A stretch of DNA of 62,420 nucleotides from a virus, in IMG/VR virus record IMGVR_UViG_3300033997_000134, positions 1-62,420 of that record; one strand, written 5' to 3'. A program made the position numbers and the translations under genes. Under the pieces are notes generated by a model. That model searched no databases. It was not told the DNA's origin and worked only from the letters and a program-made list of their open reading frames with translations. Shown here piece after piece: positions 13,714 to 21,201 of this stretch (positions are counted from its first letter, which is position 1; each line of letters starts with the position of its first letter).

Positions 13714-14321
13714 CAGCCTTCTCCCACGGTTTCGGTGCAGCGGCTGGCCGGGACATTGCCAATGCGGTGATCCAGCCAGCCCACAATGAATGAGGCATTC
13801 GCCTGCCCTTTGGCCAGCTGGGCATAGTGCGCTGCTTGGTAGGCGTCCAGCAGCTTGAGCGTCAGCTCACAGGCTTTGAGTGGCCCACGGGTTTTCTGCA
13901 GGGACTTATAGGCTTGCAATGTCTGGTGGCCGATGGCCCCATCCACGGGGATCTGCGGGTAATCGCGCCCTGCCCGGCTCAAGTCGTTAAGGCTTTGCTG
14001 CAGCCAGCGGGTGGCGCGCCCGGTGCCCACGTTCACGCCAGAATCGACCAGCTCGGTGCCCACGGCTGGGGACAGGCGCAGCACTTCGTCATATCGTGAT
14101 GCTTTGATATACGTCTGCACGTATATGTCCACTGCAACGCCTTGGGGCATGCTCTGCATCGCGCCTTGGTAGCCGTGCTCGCGCGCCACTTGCTCGGTAA
14201 TGCCGTGATTGGTGGCGCCGCCTGCATCGTTGGGATCGTTGCTGTATCCGCCCTCGATGGCAATCACACTGCCCACCACCGCTGTCAGCAGCGCGCCGAT
14301 GGTTTTCCACTTGTGCTGCAT
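13713..14321 (-). CDS. endolysin, GH108 N-acetylmuramidase, SAR-type
   Basis: 202 residues from ATG 14321, one base after the holin gene. Residues 6-21 (KTIGALLTAVVGSVIA) form a weak Gly/Ala-rich hydrophobic segment placed right before the catalytic EGGYSNDPNDAGGATNHGIT (Glu in EGGY), as in signal-arrest-release endolysins. The C-terminal half carries the peptidoglycan-binding-3 pattern (VDGAIGHQTLQAY). It would cut glycan strands once released into the periplasm. Family secure; SAR mode inferred. Confidence 0.9.
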   Translation of the reverse strand: MQHKWKTIGALLTAVVGSVIAIEGGYSNDPNDAGGATNHGITEQVAREHGYQGAMQSMPQGVAVDIYVQTYIKASRYDEVLRLSPAVGTELVDSGVNVGTGRATRWLQQSLNDLSRAGRDYPQIPVDGAIGHQTLQAYKSLQKTRGPLKACELTLKLLDAYQAAHYAQLAKGQANASFIVGWLDHRIGNVPASRCTETVGEG

Positions 14322-14322
14322 G

Positions 14323-14634
14323 TCACTTCTCCAGCGATTCCAGCGGCAGGCCTGCTGCCACGCGCGCCGCGTCGATCTTGGCCTGGCGGCGCCATTTCCA
14401 CAGCAGGTGCACGATCTGCAGGCTGATGAAAAACAGGCTGGCGAACACCACCCAGGTGTTTCCGGCAAAGCCCATGAAGGTAGATTCGGTCACCGGCGCC
14501 ATGCTGGCGCTTACCCCTGCCGTGCCTGCCGGTGCCGCCTGCAGGCCTGCTTTGAGCATGTCGTGCTTTTGCTCGGCCGACAGGCCATTGGCCAGCCCCA
14601 GCAAGTCTTTGATGTGTTGGATGTAGTGGGTCAT
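14323..14634 (-). CDS. putative holin (one TM)
   Basis: 103 residues. A 50-residue soluble N-terminus with Ala/Gly is followed by one strong transmembrane helix (WVVFASLFFISLQIVHLLW) and a basic tail (KWRRQAKIDAARVA). Position directly before an SAR-type endolysin and spanins makes it the holin or pinholin. A terminator and a copy of the late motif precede it. Confidence 0.7.
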   Translation of the reverse strand: MTHYIQHIKDLLGLANGLSAEQKHDMLKAGLQAAPAGTAGVSASMAPVTESTFMGFAGNTWVVFASLFFISLQIVHLLWKWRRQAKIDAARVAAGLPLESLEK

Positions 14635-14644
14635 TGTTTCGGGC

Positions 14645-14672
14645 GTAAAAAAACCGCCCGAAGGCGGCGGTT
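14645..14672 (-). terminator. intrinsic terminator before lysis genes
   Basis: On the minus strand CCGCC-TTCG-GGCGG followed by seven T, 11 nt upstream of the holin ATG. It lies between the late motif at 14,725-14,744 and the holin, so it would attenuate lysis-gene expression. Confidence 0.75.
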
Positions 14673-14724
14673 TGTTGTTCTGACGGCCTTCTTGGATTGA
14701 AGTGTCAATACATGCCCTTGTTTC

Positions 14725-14744
14725 GCATAACCCTAGCCGGGGTC
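14725..14744 (-). promoter_or_regulatory. late intergenic motif, copy 1
   Basis: Minus-strand GACCCCGGCTAGGGTTATGC, overlapping the stop of the tail-fibre chaperone gene. One of seven copies of a CACCCCGGCTAGGKTTDRGG element found only at gene-block boundaries of the late region. It lies 110 nt before the holin start with a terminator between. Proposed phage-specific promoter or activator site. Confidence 0.6.
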
Positions 14745-15153
14745 AAAGCGTCACGGCCAGTCGGAATGCGTCATCCAGCCCCCCTGGTGTGCCACCCAGC
14801 GCTGCCCAGATCGCTTGCAGGAACGGATTGGCCCGCTCCCAGGTAGGGCGCATCCATTCAATTTCCGCGCGCAGCTTCTGTGCAGGGTCTTGTATGCCCT
14901 CGATGTAGGCTCGCGCTGCGTGGTACTTACCCAGCTCCAGCAGGGCCAGCTGCCCTTGAGGGCCGGTGCAAAAATCAGGGACTGGTAAATCCTCTGCATG
15001 AGCCTCTTTCAGCACCCATTCACCACCCCGCCAGAAACAGCTATGTGTAGAGGGGTTGTATTGTGGGGCTGGCTCTGTTGCCCGCAACATCCAAGGCGCA
15101 GGATCGTCGGTATGTATGTGCTCACCGGTGTGTGGACTGTACGTATTCCCCAT
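14743..15153 (-). CDS. tail fibre assembly/chaperone-like protein
   Basis: 136 residues. The N-terminal part (SPHTGEHIHTDDPAPWM, FWRGGEWVLKE) resembles fibre-chaperone proteins, and the helical C-terminus (LELGKYHAARAYIEGIQD...EIEWMRPTWERANPFLQAIW) is the DUF4376/Tfa-like pattern. It follows the receptor-binding protein by 2 nt, the usual place. In BPP-1 the DGR accessory gene occupies the equivalent site, but this protein does not look like Avd. Confidence 0.6.
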   Translation of the reverse strand: MGNTYSPHTGEHIHTDDPAPWMLRATEPAPQYNPSTHSCFWRGGEWVLKEAHAEDLPVPDFCTGPQGQLALLELGKYHAARAYIEGIQDPAQKLRAEIEWMRPTWERANPFLQAIWAALGGTPGGLDDAFRLAVTL

Positions 15154-15155
15154 GC

Positions 15156-16268
15156 TTACCCCCCGTAGTGATTACAAGCAAGGCGCAAGCTAGTACTCCA
15201 GAGAGAACTCCAAGCGTTCAACGCCCAGTTGGATGAGCGAGAGCCAGAATTTGCCAGTGAGGTGCGCCCGCCTCCATACAAAGCTGGATATGTCACACCA
15301 TAAGTAGAACCACGGTTTACCCCTGCCACCCAAGAAGTCCCACTGTTAGAAGCTATCTCGCTACCAAATGTATAGACGTGCCCAGTCATTTGCTCGCCGC
15401 CGCAGCGCGATGTAAATCCAGGCTGCCGTTTTGTGGATGGGATGGTTACTGCATCACCGCCAAGCGATTGTGCCTCGGTCACGCCAAATGCTGCGGCAGA
15501 GAACTCAGATCCGCTAAGTAAACGCTTGCCGTGACTTGCTGCAACCTCGTTCGCTTCATGCCACGATAGCGCGGCATACTTTGCGCTGCCGTTACCACCA
15601 AACATTGTGGGTATCAGCGGGGGAACCGACCCACTGGCTACGTCCGTGTTGTAGCGCGATGTGCCATTGATAATGTGCTGGGTGCTACAAAAATAAATAT
15701 CAAACCAGCAGCCACCATCTATACGCACCATGCCGCGCGGATCACACGTTGGCCGGTAGTTCAGATCCCAGATGCTGTGCGCGTTGATGCCTGCAATCTT
15801 GTCCACATCGGCTTGCGTCCAGATCATGCCGGGCCCAGTGGTTGCAAAACTGCCCCCAGCCACCGTAGTCCCCGGCGCCACCAGCCCGTAATGAAACCCG
15901 CCGATCTGCACCGCTCCAGCCTGCGCAGGCGTCAGCACATACGGGGATGGCTTGCCATTGGCTGCTGCAAACGCTGTGCCGCTGGGCGTCACCCATACCC
16001 CGTAGTCCTCTCCCGCAACCATGCTTGCAGGCATCTGCACAGCCGTATCTGCGGTGAAAGACTTATAGCCACTGCCCACTCGCACCAAAGTCCCGGCCTT
16101 GACTGCCAATGTGGCTGCTGCAGTTTTGGTCAGGCACGGCTTGGATGGTGATACCAGCACCGGAAAGAAATCAGCAGGCAGCGCGCCGCTGCCAGCGCTT
16201 TGCTGCAGCGCTTTAATGTCTGCGCCCACTGCCGCAAACCCCGCCGAAATCCGCTCCTGCAGCGTCAT
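15156..16268 (-). CDS. mtd-like: Mtd-like receptor-binding tail protein (DGR-target family)
   Basis: 370 residues; BPP-1 Mtd is 381. The C-terminal domain (about 170-370) follows Mtd closely: GMVRIDGGCWFDIY, HIINGTSRYNTDVASG, IPTMFGGNGSAKYA, SHGKRLLSGSEFSAAAFG, ending ALYGG...SGSRSSNW...RLACNHY, which aligns without gaps to the Mtd variable region. The C-type-lectin fold displays about a dozen variable residues for receptor binding. No template repeat, Avd or reverse transcriptase is visible in the window. Variable-position codons here do not end mainly in C, so recent adenine mutagenesis is not evident. Confidence 0.85.
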   Translation of the reverse strand: MTLQERISAGFAAVGADIKALQQSAGSGALPADFFPVLVSPSKPCLTKTAAATLAVKAGTLVRVGSGYKSFTADTAVQMPASMVAGEDYGVWVTPSGTAFAAANGKPSPYVLTPAQAGAVQIGGFHYGLVAPGTTVAGGSFATTGPGMIWTQADVDKIAGINAHSIWDLNYRPTCDPRGMVRIDGGCWFDIYFCSTQHIINGTSRYNTDVASGSVPPLIPTMFGGNGSAKYAALSWHEANEVAASHGKRLLSGSEFSAAAFGVTEAQSLGGDAVTIPSTKRQPGFTSRCGGEQMTGHVYTFGSEIASNSGTSWVAGVNRGSTYGVTYPALYGGGRTSLANSGSRSSNWALNAWSSLWSTSLRLACNHYGG

Positions 16269-16277
16269 GGTGTACCT

Positions 16278-16790
16278 TTACGCCTTGGCTGCTGTGTAGT
16301 CGGCCACAAAGTCGTGGTCAGCATTGCCAATATCAGCAGCCGAAGCCGCACCAATATTGGTGCGGGCTGTGGCTTTTTGCTCCACGGTCAGCACCTGAGC
16401 CGCGTCATAACGCACCCGGTTGGCAACCTCGGTAGCAATCGTGGTGGCAAAGTTGGGGTTGTCGCCCAGTGCCGCCGCCAGCTCGGCCAGCGTATCCAGC
16501 GCCGCACCGGCACCGCCCACCAGCTCGTCCTTGAGCGCAGTGCGCGCTGCAGTGATGGCCGATGTGATCTTGTCCACCGACCACGTAACGGCACCACCGG
16601 CCTGCGCCGTGTCATCAATACCTGCGCCGCCCCCCTCGCCCACCAGCGCCAGCAGCTCGTTGATGGCCGCAACCAGCGATGTTTTGTTGGTGGTCGTCAG
16701 GGCCGTCAGATCACCTTGCGCCAGGCGCAGCGCCTTGATGTCTGAGCCAATCGCTTGCGACAGCGCCACCAGGCGTGCTTCTAATGTCAT
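16278..16790 (-). CDS. tail fibre stem protein
   Basis: 170 residues with phage-fibre repeats: TNKTSLVAAINELLALVGEG, LDTLAELAAALGDNPNFATT, VLTVEQKATARTNIGAA. These are widespread in trimeric fibre shafts. The N-terminus (MTLEARLVALSQAIGSDIKAL) is strikingly like that of the receptor-binding protein (MTLQERISAGFAAVGADIKAL), so both may bind the same baseplate site or co-assemble. Confidence 0.75.
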   Translation of the reverse strand: MTLEARLVALSQAIGSDIKALRLAQGDLTALTTTNKTSLVAAINELLALVGEGGGAGIDDTAQAGGAVTWSVDKITSAITAARTALKDELVGGAGAALDTLAELAAALGDNPNFATTIATEVANRVRYDAAQVLTVEQKATARTNIGAASAADIGNADHDFVADYTAAKA

Positions 16791-16801
16791 GGAATACCTC
16801 T

Positions 16802-17185
16802 TTAAGACTTGGCCAGGATGTAATAGGCCAGCGGATCTTCAACCCCCAGCCCAATGTTCTTTTGCGCCTGCTGCTGGGCCTGCGGGTTCTGGGCAAACTC
16901 CCCCAGCAGGTTTTCTTGGCGCAGCGCGCCCACGGTGTCTGGGCCCGGTGGCCCCTGCATGCCCACGGCCACCACCACCGAGTGCAGCACGGGAGCCACC
17001 ACCAGCGCGCCAGGCTGCATGCCCATGGCAATCGCTGTGTCGCCTTGCTGCACCACCACGGGGGGTAAATCGGCCGGCTGCGCCACGGCAGTGGATGGGG
17101 TTTGCAGCGCCACCACCTGCGTGCGCAGCACCTCCACCACCACGGTGGCCACCTGCTGCTGCACCACGACAGCGGTATCAGTCAC
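16802..17185 (-). CDS. tail fibre-associated protein, GTG start (127 aa)
   Basis: 127 residues if the GTG at 17185 is used; it overlaps the preceding stop by 8 nt. Val-rich beta-like N-terminus (TAVVVQQQVATVVVEVLRTQ), a short collagen-like GPPGPD, then NPQAQQQAQKNIGLGVEDPL. The composition fits a thin fibre or its attachment segment. Confidence 0.6.
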   Translation of the reverse strand: MTDTAVVVQQQVATVVVEVLRTQVVALQTPSTAVAQPADLPPVVVQQGDTAIAMGMQPGALVVAPVLHSVVVAVGMQGPPGPDTVGALRQENLLGEFAQNPQAQQQAQKNIGLGVEDPLAYYILAKS

Positions 17186-17639
17186 CGCGTGTGCCCTCCG
17201 GGTCAAGGCACAGATGGATCTCAAAATGGCGCTCAATGTCACCATTGGCAAACTCCACTTCCATCTGCCCGCAGGCTTGCCGCCACTGACCGGCCCCATC
17301 GCCATAGGGCAAGGCGCTGGTCTGTATGGGGCTTAACTCCAGCCCCACCGAGCCATCGGCGCCCAGCGTGATCACGCCTTCACCCTCCTGGGGCTGGGTG
17401 CTGAATGTCAGCAGCACATCCGGTGCATCCACACTGGCGCGCATCTGCATGCAGGCTTTGCAGCCCGTGTAGTCCACCGGCACCATGTCCGACTGCGGCA
17501 CTGCCTTGCCGCTGGCCTTGTAAACCAGCGTGCCATTGCGCACGATGGCCTCGGCGGGAACCTGATAACGCTTCCACACAGGGCGAAACGTCGCGCCTTG
17601 CTGGACGGTGAAATGCAAAGAGACTGTGGGCGTGGTCAT
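17178..17639 (-). CDS. tail-region protein (153 aa)
   Basis: 153 residues, beta-rich (SLHFTVQQGATFRPVWKRY, AVPQSDMVPVDYTGCKACMQ, EGVITLGADGSVGLELSP), ending DIERHFEIHLCLDPEG. It resembles the small phage structural proteins placed before fibre genes in BPP-1-like phages. It is the first gene after a late motif that begins 51 nt upstream, so it probably heads the fibre operon. Confidence 0.6.
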   Translation of the reverse strand: MTTPTVSLHFTVQQGATFRPVWKRYQVPAEAIVRNGTLVYKASGKAVPQSDMVPVDYTGCKACMQMRASVDAPDVLLTFSTQPQEGEGVITLGADGSVGLELSPIQTSALPYGDGAGQWRQACGQMEVEFANGDIERHFEIHLCLDPEGTRGD

Positions 17640-17670
17640 GCCGCACAGTCTCTCTCTCGTGTGGGTTATG

Positions 17671-17690
17671 GCCTAACCCTAGCCGGGGTG
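17671..17690 (-). promoter_or_regulatory. late intergenic motif, copy 2
   Basis: Minus-strand CACCCCGGCTAGGGTTAGGC, the exact consensus. Its first base is 51 nt from the start codon at 17639 and the motif lies 7 nt after the stop of the 473-residue protein. Best example of the proposed late promoter. Confidence 0.65.
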
Positions 17691-17697
17691 ATCAGAA

Positions 17698-19119
17698 TCA
17701 CGCGCGGGTGCTGATGCTGTATGTCGTGTTGCTGCTTGCCTGCATCTGCAGGTTGTTCAGCGCTGCCGAGGCCTGCTGTGCATAGGTCTTGAGCTTTTCC
17801 ATTGCCAGATCTGCACGAATCTTGGCGATCTGGTTGTGCTGGGTGAACTGCAATTCCTCCAGCTTCATCGACGTGTCGGCAGTCTTGCCAATCACATCCG
17901 CCTTGAGCGCAGCCACCCGCGTTTCCGCCTCGTAGTAGCGCAGCAGTGCATCGGTGGTCACCTTGTAGGCTTCCATGTCGGTGCCGCTGCGGGCGCGGAA
18001 CTTCTCGATGGCCAGCTGCGCGGCCTGCTGGTCTTGGGCCAGCAGCGCCCGGAAGATTTCTACCTGCGTGGCATTGCCCTGGCGCGCATCCTCCAGCGAA
18101 ATGTCGGCCAGCGTCTTAAAGCGCTCCACATCTGAGCCCGTCTGTGCCCGGTACACATCCGAAGCCACATCGGCACGGGTCTTGAAAATATCCGCGCGGG
18201 CCTGCGCCACCTTGGTGCGGTTGTCGATCATGGCAGTGATCCAGTCCCCCACCTGCTGCGGGCTCACAATCAGCGACTTCATGTAGTCGAGGGCCGCGTT
18301 CGTGGCCTGCACGCGCAGATTCAGCGTCTGCTCCACCGCCAAGCGGGCGTTTTCGATGTGCTTGTCGCTCACATAGATAGCCAGCTCCCGGGAAGTGGTG
18401 GACAGCTGCTCCAGCGCGTCACGGCGCAAGTCGGCCACTGTGCCCACCAGCGCGCCGGGTGGCAGCGCGTAGCCCTTGCTGGCCCAGGTCGTTTTGGCCG
18501 TGGCAATCAGCCGGGCGGTTTCCTTGTGGATGCGGGCGCGGTTGCGCTCATGGATCTGCGCTTCCACCTGGATGGGAATGCCGGTGTTGCGTGCATGGAT
18601 GGCGTCCGACAGCCATTGCACGGCATCGGCCACCTGCGTTGGCATGAATTCCGCCACGAACTCGCGGAATTTCTCTTGCACCATGGCCAGCAGCGCATCA
18701 CGCTCGGACAGCATCAGGCGCCGGTATTCCTCCATGCTCACCGGATCGCCCGCCGTATCCAGTGTGGGCGGCGTGCCAAAGTCCATCAGCGCCCGCTCAC
18801 TGGGGGCATCCGGCACGTCGGGCGCCTCACGCACAATCGTGGGCAGCACCTTGCTGGTGTAATCCAGGGCACCCACATTCGGCGCAGTAGGCAACACCAC
18901 CGCAGCCGGGGTGGTCACGTTATCCAGCCTGGCCACCAGCTGCTGCACCCGGGCCGGGTCAAAACCCTGTCCATCCAGCGTCGCCAGATACGCCTGCACC
19001 TCAGCCTCGGCGGATTTGGTATCTGCCGTTTTCGCACTGACCACCGCGTTCAGAGCATTCCAGATCGCGGCGTACTGACCCTGCATACCGAAGTCGTCGC
19101 TCGTTTGCATTTCGTTCAT
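17698..19119 (-). CDS. structural/ejection protein with long helices (473 aa)
   Basis: 473 residues, almost entirely helical and Ala/Gln/Arg-rich, with coiled-coil stretches (KVAQARADIFKTRADVASDVYRA; LAIEKFRARSGTDMEAYKV). This is typical of internal or tail-tube proteins in podoviruses. Last gene of the tail block that runs down from 27,213; a late motif follows its stop. No catalytic motif found. Confidence 0.6.
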   Translation of the reverse strand: MNEMQTSDDFGMQGQYAAIWNALNAVVSAKTADTKSAEAEVQAYLATLDGQGFDPARVQQLVARLDNVTTPAAVVLPTAPNVGALDYTSKVLPTIVREAPDVPDAPSERALMDFGTPPTLDTAGDPVSMEEYRRLMLSERDALLAMVQEKFREFVAEFMPTQVADAVQWLSDAIHARNTGIPIQVEAQIHERNRARIHKETARLIATAKTTWASKGYALPPGALVGTVADLRRDALEQLSTTSRELAIYVSDKHIENARLAVEQTLNLRVQATNAALDYMKSLIVSPQQVGDWITAMIDNRTKVAQARADIFKTRADVASDVYRAQTGSDVERFKTLADISLEDARQGNATQVEIFRALLAQDQQAAQLAIEKFRARSGTDMEAYKVTTDALLRYYEAETRVAALKADVIGKTADTSMKLEELQFTQHNQIAKIRADLAMEKLKTYAQQASAALNNLQMQASSNTTYSISTRA

Positions 19120-19122
19120 GGC

Positions 19123-21201
19123 TTAAATCCTCCGCTTGCTTTCCTCGGCAACAAACTCCATGCCGCCAACTTCAAAATCTGCGCCGTCTGTGTTCATCAG
19201 CTGCAGGCCAAAGAAATGCCCACGCAGGCCTCGGCCCAGGTCTATGCGCTGGGTTTGCATCTGCGCCCCAGCCCCACGGGCGGTGTAGGTGTACTGCTGG
19301 CCGTTGAGTTCCACGCGCAGGCGCATCGGCGCCTCGGCGTTCACGCTCACATAGGCATTGGCCAAGCTCTTGATAGCAATTGATCCCAGATTGCGCTGCC
19401 CCAGATCCACCACCGCCTCAATCGGTGCGCCGTGGTCGGTGTCGCCCTCCAGCTCATACAGCCCCTGGTCGCTGGCGCCAAAGTAACGCCCGCCAATGTT
19501 GGCAAAGCCGGTAAACGGGTAGTCCGTGTAGCTGGTGCTTTCCTCCGACGCATTGCCCTGGTCGGTCACGCTCCACACCTGACTGGGCGCACCCAGATCC
19601 TGCAGCACCGTCACACCCAGCAGCTCCTGCACCAGCGCCTGCAGCACCGTCTGGTGGTCAGCACCATCCTGCAGCCCCAGCCGCTGCAGCAGCGCTGCAT
19701 CCACCATGCGGTCAATCGTCCAGCCGTCCGTCCCATGCAGGTGTTGCACCAGCTGCACATCCAGCAAAGCGCCCACCAGCATGTGCTGCCCGGCATGCAG
19801 CACCTCATACAAGCGCCCATCCAGCAGGCGGTCAGTGGGCACGTCCACCACCACCCCCAGCCGCTCAGCCATCAGCTGGCGCACCAGCTTGCCCCCCAGC
19901 GTGCGGGTGCGGGCCTGCAGGCGGCTGGTGGCCTTGCGTTCCCGGCGCACGGTAGCGCTGATGTGCGCCTGCACGCGGGGGGCTTCATAGGCCAGATTGC
20001 CCGCACCGGGCATCCGCTCCATGGTGATGCGTGCCAGGGCAGCGGCCACATCGGCCAGCGCTGGGGGTGCGGCTTCCGTCAGGCGCACCACCGGCTGGGC
20101 CTGCAGGAAGGCAAACCCCTCGTCGTAGCCATGCGCGGCCATGCGCGGCGTGACCTGCAGCGTGGCCCGGCCCACAGAGCCGGGAATCCCGAACGCAAAC
20201 ACACGCGACTTGCGCCCATCGGTCAGCGCGGCATAAGCCCCGCGCGAAGAAGCCTGCAGCCGGGGGCGGCGGCCATCGCGCAGATGATTGCTGTAACTGT
20301 GGGCATACAGCTGGGGCGTGGCGCGCACCAGTGCGCGGTTTTGCACATCCCCCAGCGCCACCACCGGCGTCACCTTCAAGTCCGCCGTGGCCTGCCCGGC
20401 CCCCACCTGCAGCGCCGCAGCCTCCACATAGTCGAAGGCACCATACAGGGCTGCGGCCATCATCACCGGCTGGTCAGCCAGCAAGTCCCCGGCCTTGGCC
20501 ACGGCCATGCCATCCACCCGCCACGTCAGCTGCACACCGTCTGACTCCAGCGACAGCAAGGTCTTTGCACCCATCGCAGGCATAGGGGCGAGCATCTGCA
20601 GCGGATAGGCGGCGGGGGCGGGCCGGGTCGCCCAAAGCAGGATCTGCGCACCCTGAACATGGAACCCCTGGGCAATCCGGGCGCGGGCATCGGTATCCAG
20701 TGGGGCAGCTGCCACTGCCGGGCCCACCACCACCCCGTCGCCGTTGGCTGGTGCGTAAAACTCCATCTTCCAGGGCGCATAGCCCGCCAGCGCCGACTGG
20801 GCGCCGTGGCTCCAGCTGGGCAATTCCTCCTGAGATTCCCAGTAACCGGGCTGCACCACCTCGCGCACCGTGTCGTAATAGACCGTGCTGCCGCCGTCTG
20901 GCACCCACTTGGAAATCTCCACCGTGTACGGCCCTGCCGCAGAACCGATGGCATACCAGACTTCCCTGGTTGCCCCGCCATCCACCATGCGCGTGCCCGG
21001 CAGCACTGCATATCCGGTGCCGCTCATGCCAATCACTGTAGTAACTGTCCAGCCACTGGGCAGCACATACCGGCTTTCACTGCGCGCATACGCCCAGCGG
21101 CCACTGGTGTTCTTGACCGTGCGCGGCACGGTGTACTCGCGGATCACAGGCGGCACCCACACACTGCGCGCACGGCCAATCTTGACAAGTTGGTTGCTCA
21201 T
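19123..21201 (-). CDS. large tail protein (692 aa)
   Basis: 692 residues, beta-rich with many YA/VT repeats. N-terminal PPVIREYTVPRTVKNTSGRW and C-terminal FTGFANIGGRYFGASDQGLYELEGD, then DLGRGLRGHFFGLQLMNTDG. The C-terminal pattern resembles tail proteins that monitor or cap the tail in BPP-1-like and other podoviruses. Start overlaps the upstream stop (ATGA). Exact function unknown. Confidence 0.65.
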   Translation of the reverse strand: MSNQLVKIGRARSVWVPPVIREYTVPRTVKNTSGRWAYARSESRYVLPSGWTVTTVIGMSGTGYAVLPGTRMVDGGATREVWYAIGSAAGPYTVEISKWVPDGGSTVYYDTVREVVQPGYWESQEELPSWSHGAQSALAGYAPWKMEFYAPANGDGVVVGPAVAAAPLDTDARARIAQGFHVQGAQILLWATRPAPAAYPLQMLAPMPAMGAKTLLSLESDGVQLTWRVDGMAVAKAGDLLADQPVMMAAALYGAFDYVEAAALQVGAGQATADLKVTPVVALGDVQNRALVRATPQLYAHSYSNHLRDGRRPRLQASSRGAYAALTDGRKSRVFAFGIPGSVGRATLQVTPRMAAHGYDEGFAFLQAQPVVRLTEAAPPALADVAAALARITMERMPGAGNLAYEAPRVQAHISATVRRERKATSRLQARTRTLGGKLVRQLMAERLGVVVDVPTDRLLDGRLYEVLHAGQHMLVGALLDVQLVQHLHGTDGWTIDRMVDAALLQRLGLQDGADHQTVLQALVQELLGVTVLQDLGAPSQVWSVTDQGNASEESTSYTDYPFTGFANIGGRYFGASDQGLYELEGDTDHGAPIEAVVDLGQRNLGSIAIKSLANAYVSVNAEAPMRLRVELNGQQYTYTARGAGAQMQTQRIDLGRGLRGHFFGLQLMNTDGADFEVGGMEFVAEESKRRI

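Noticed and set aside
15156-16268. A complete diversity-generating retroelement next to the Mtd-like gene
   Set aside because: No reverse-transcriptase motif (YxDD) or Avd-like protein was found in any plausible gene of the window, and no template repeat was visible by eye.
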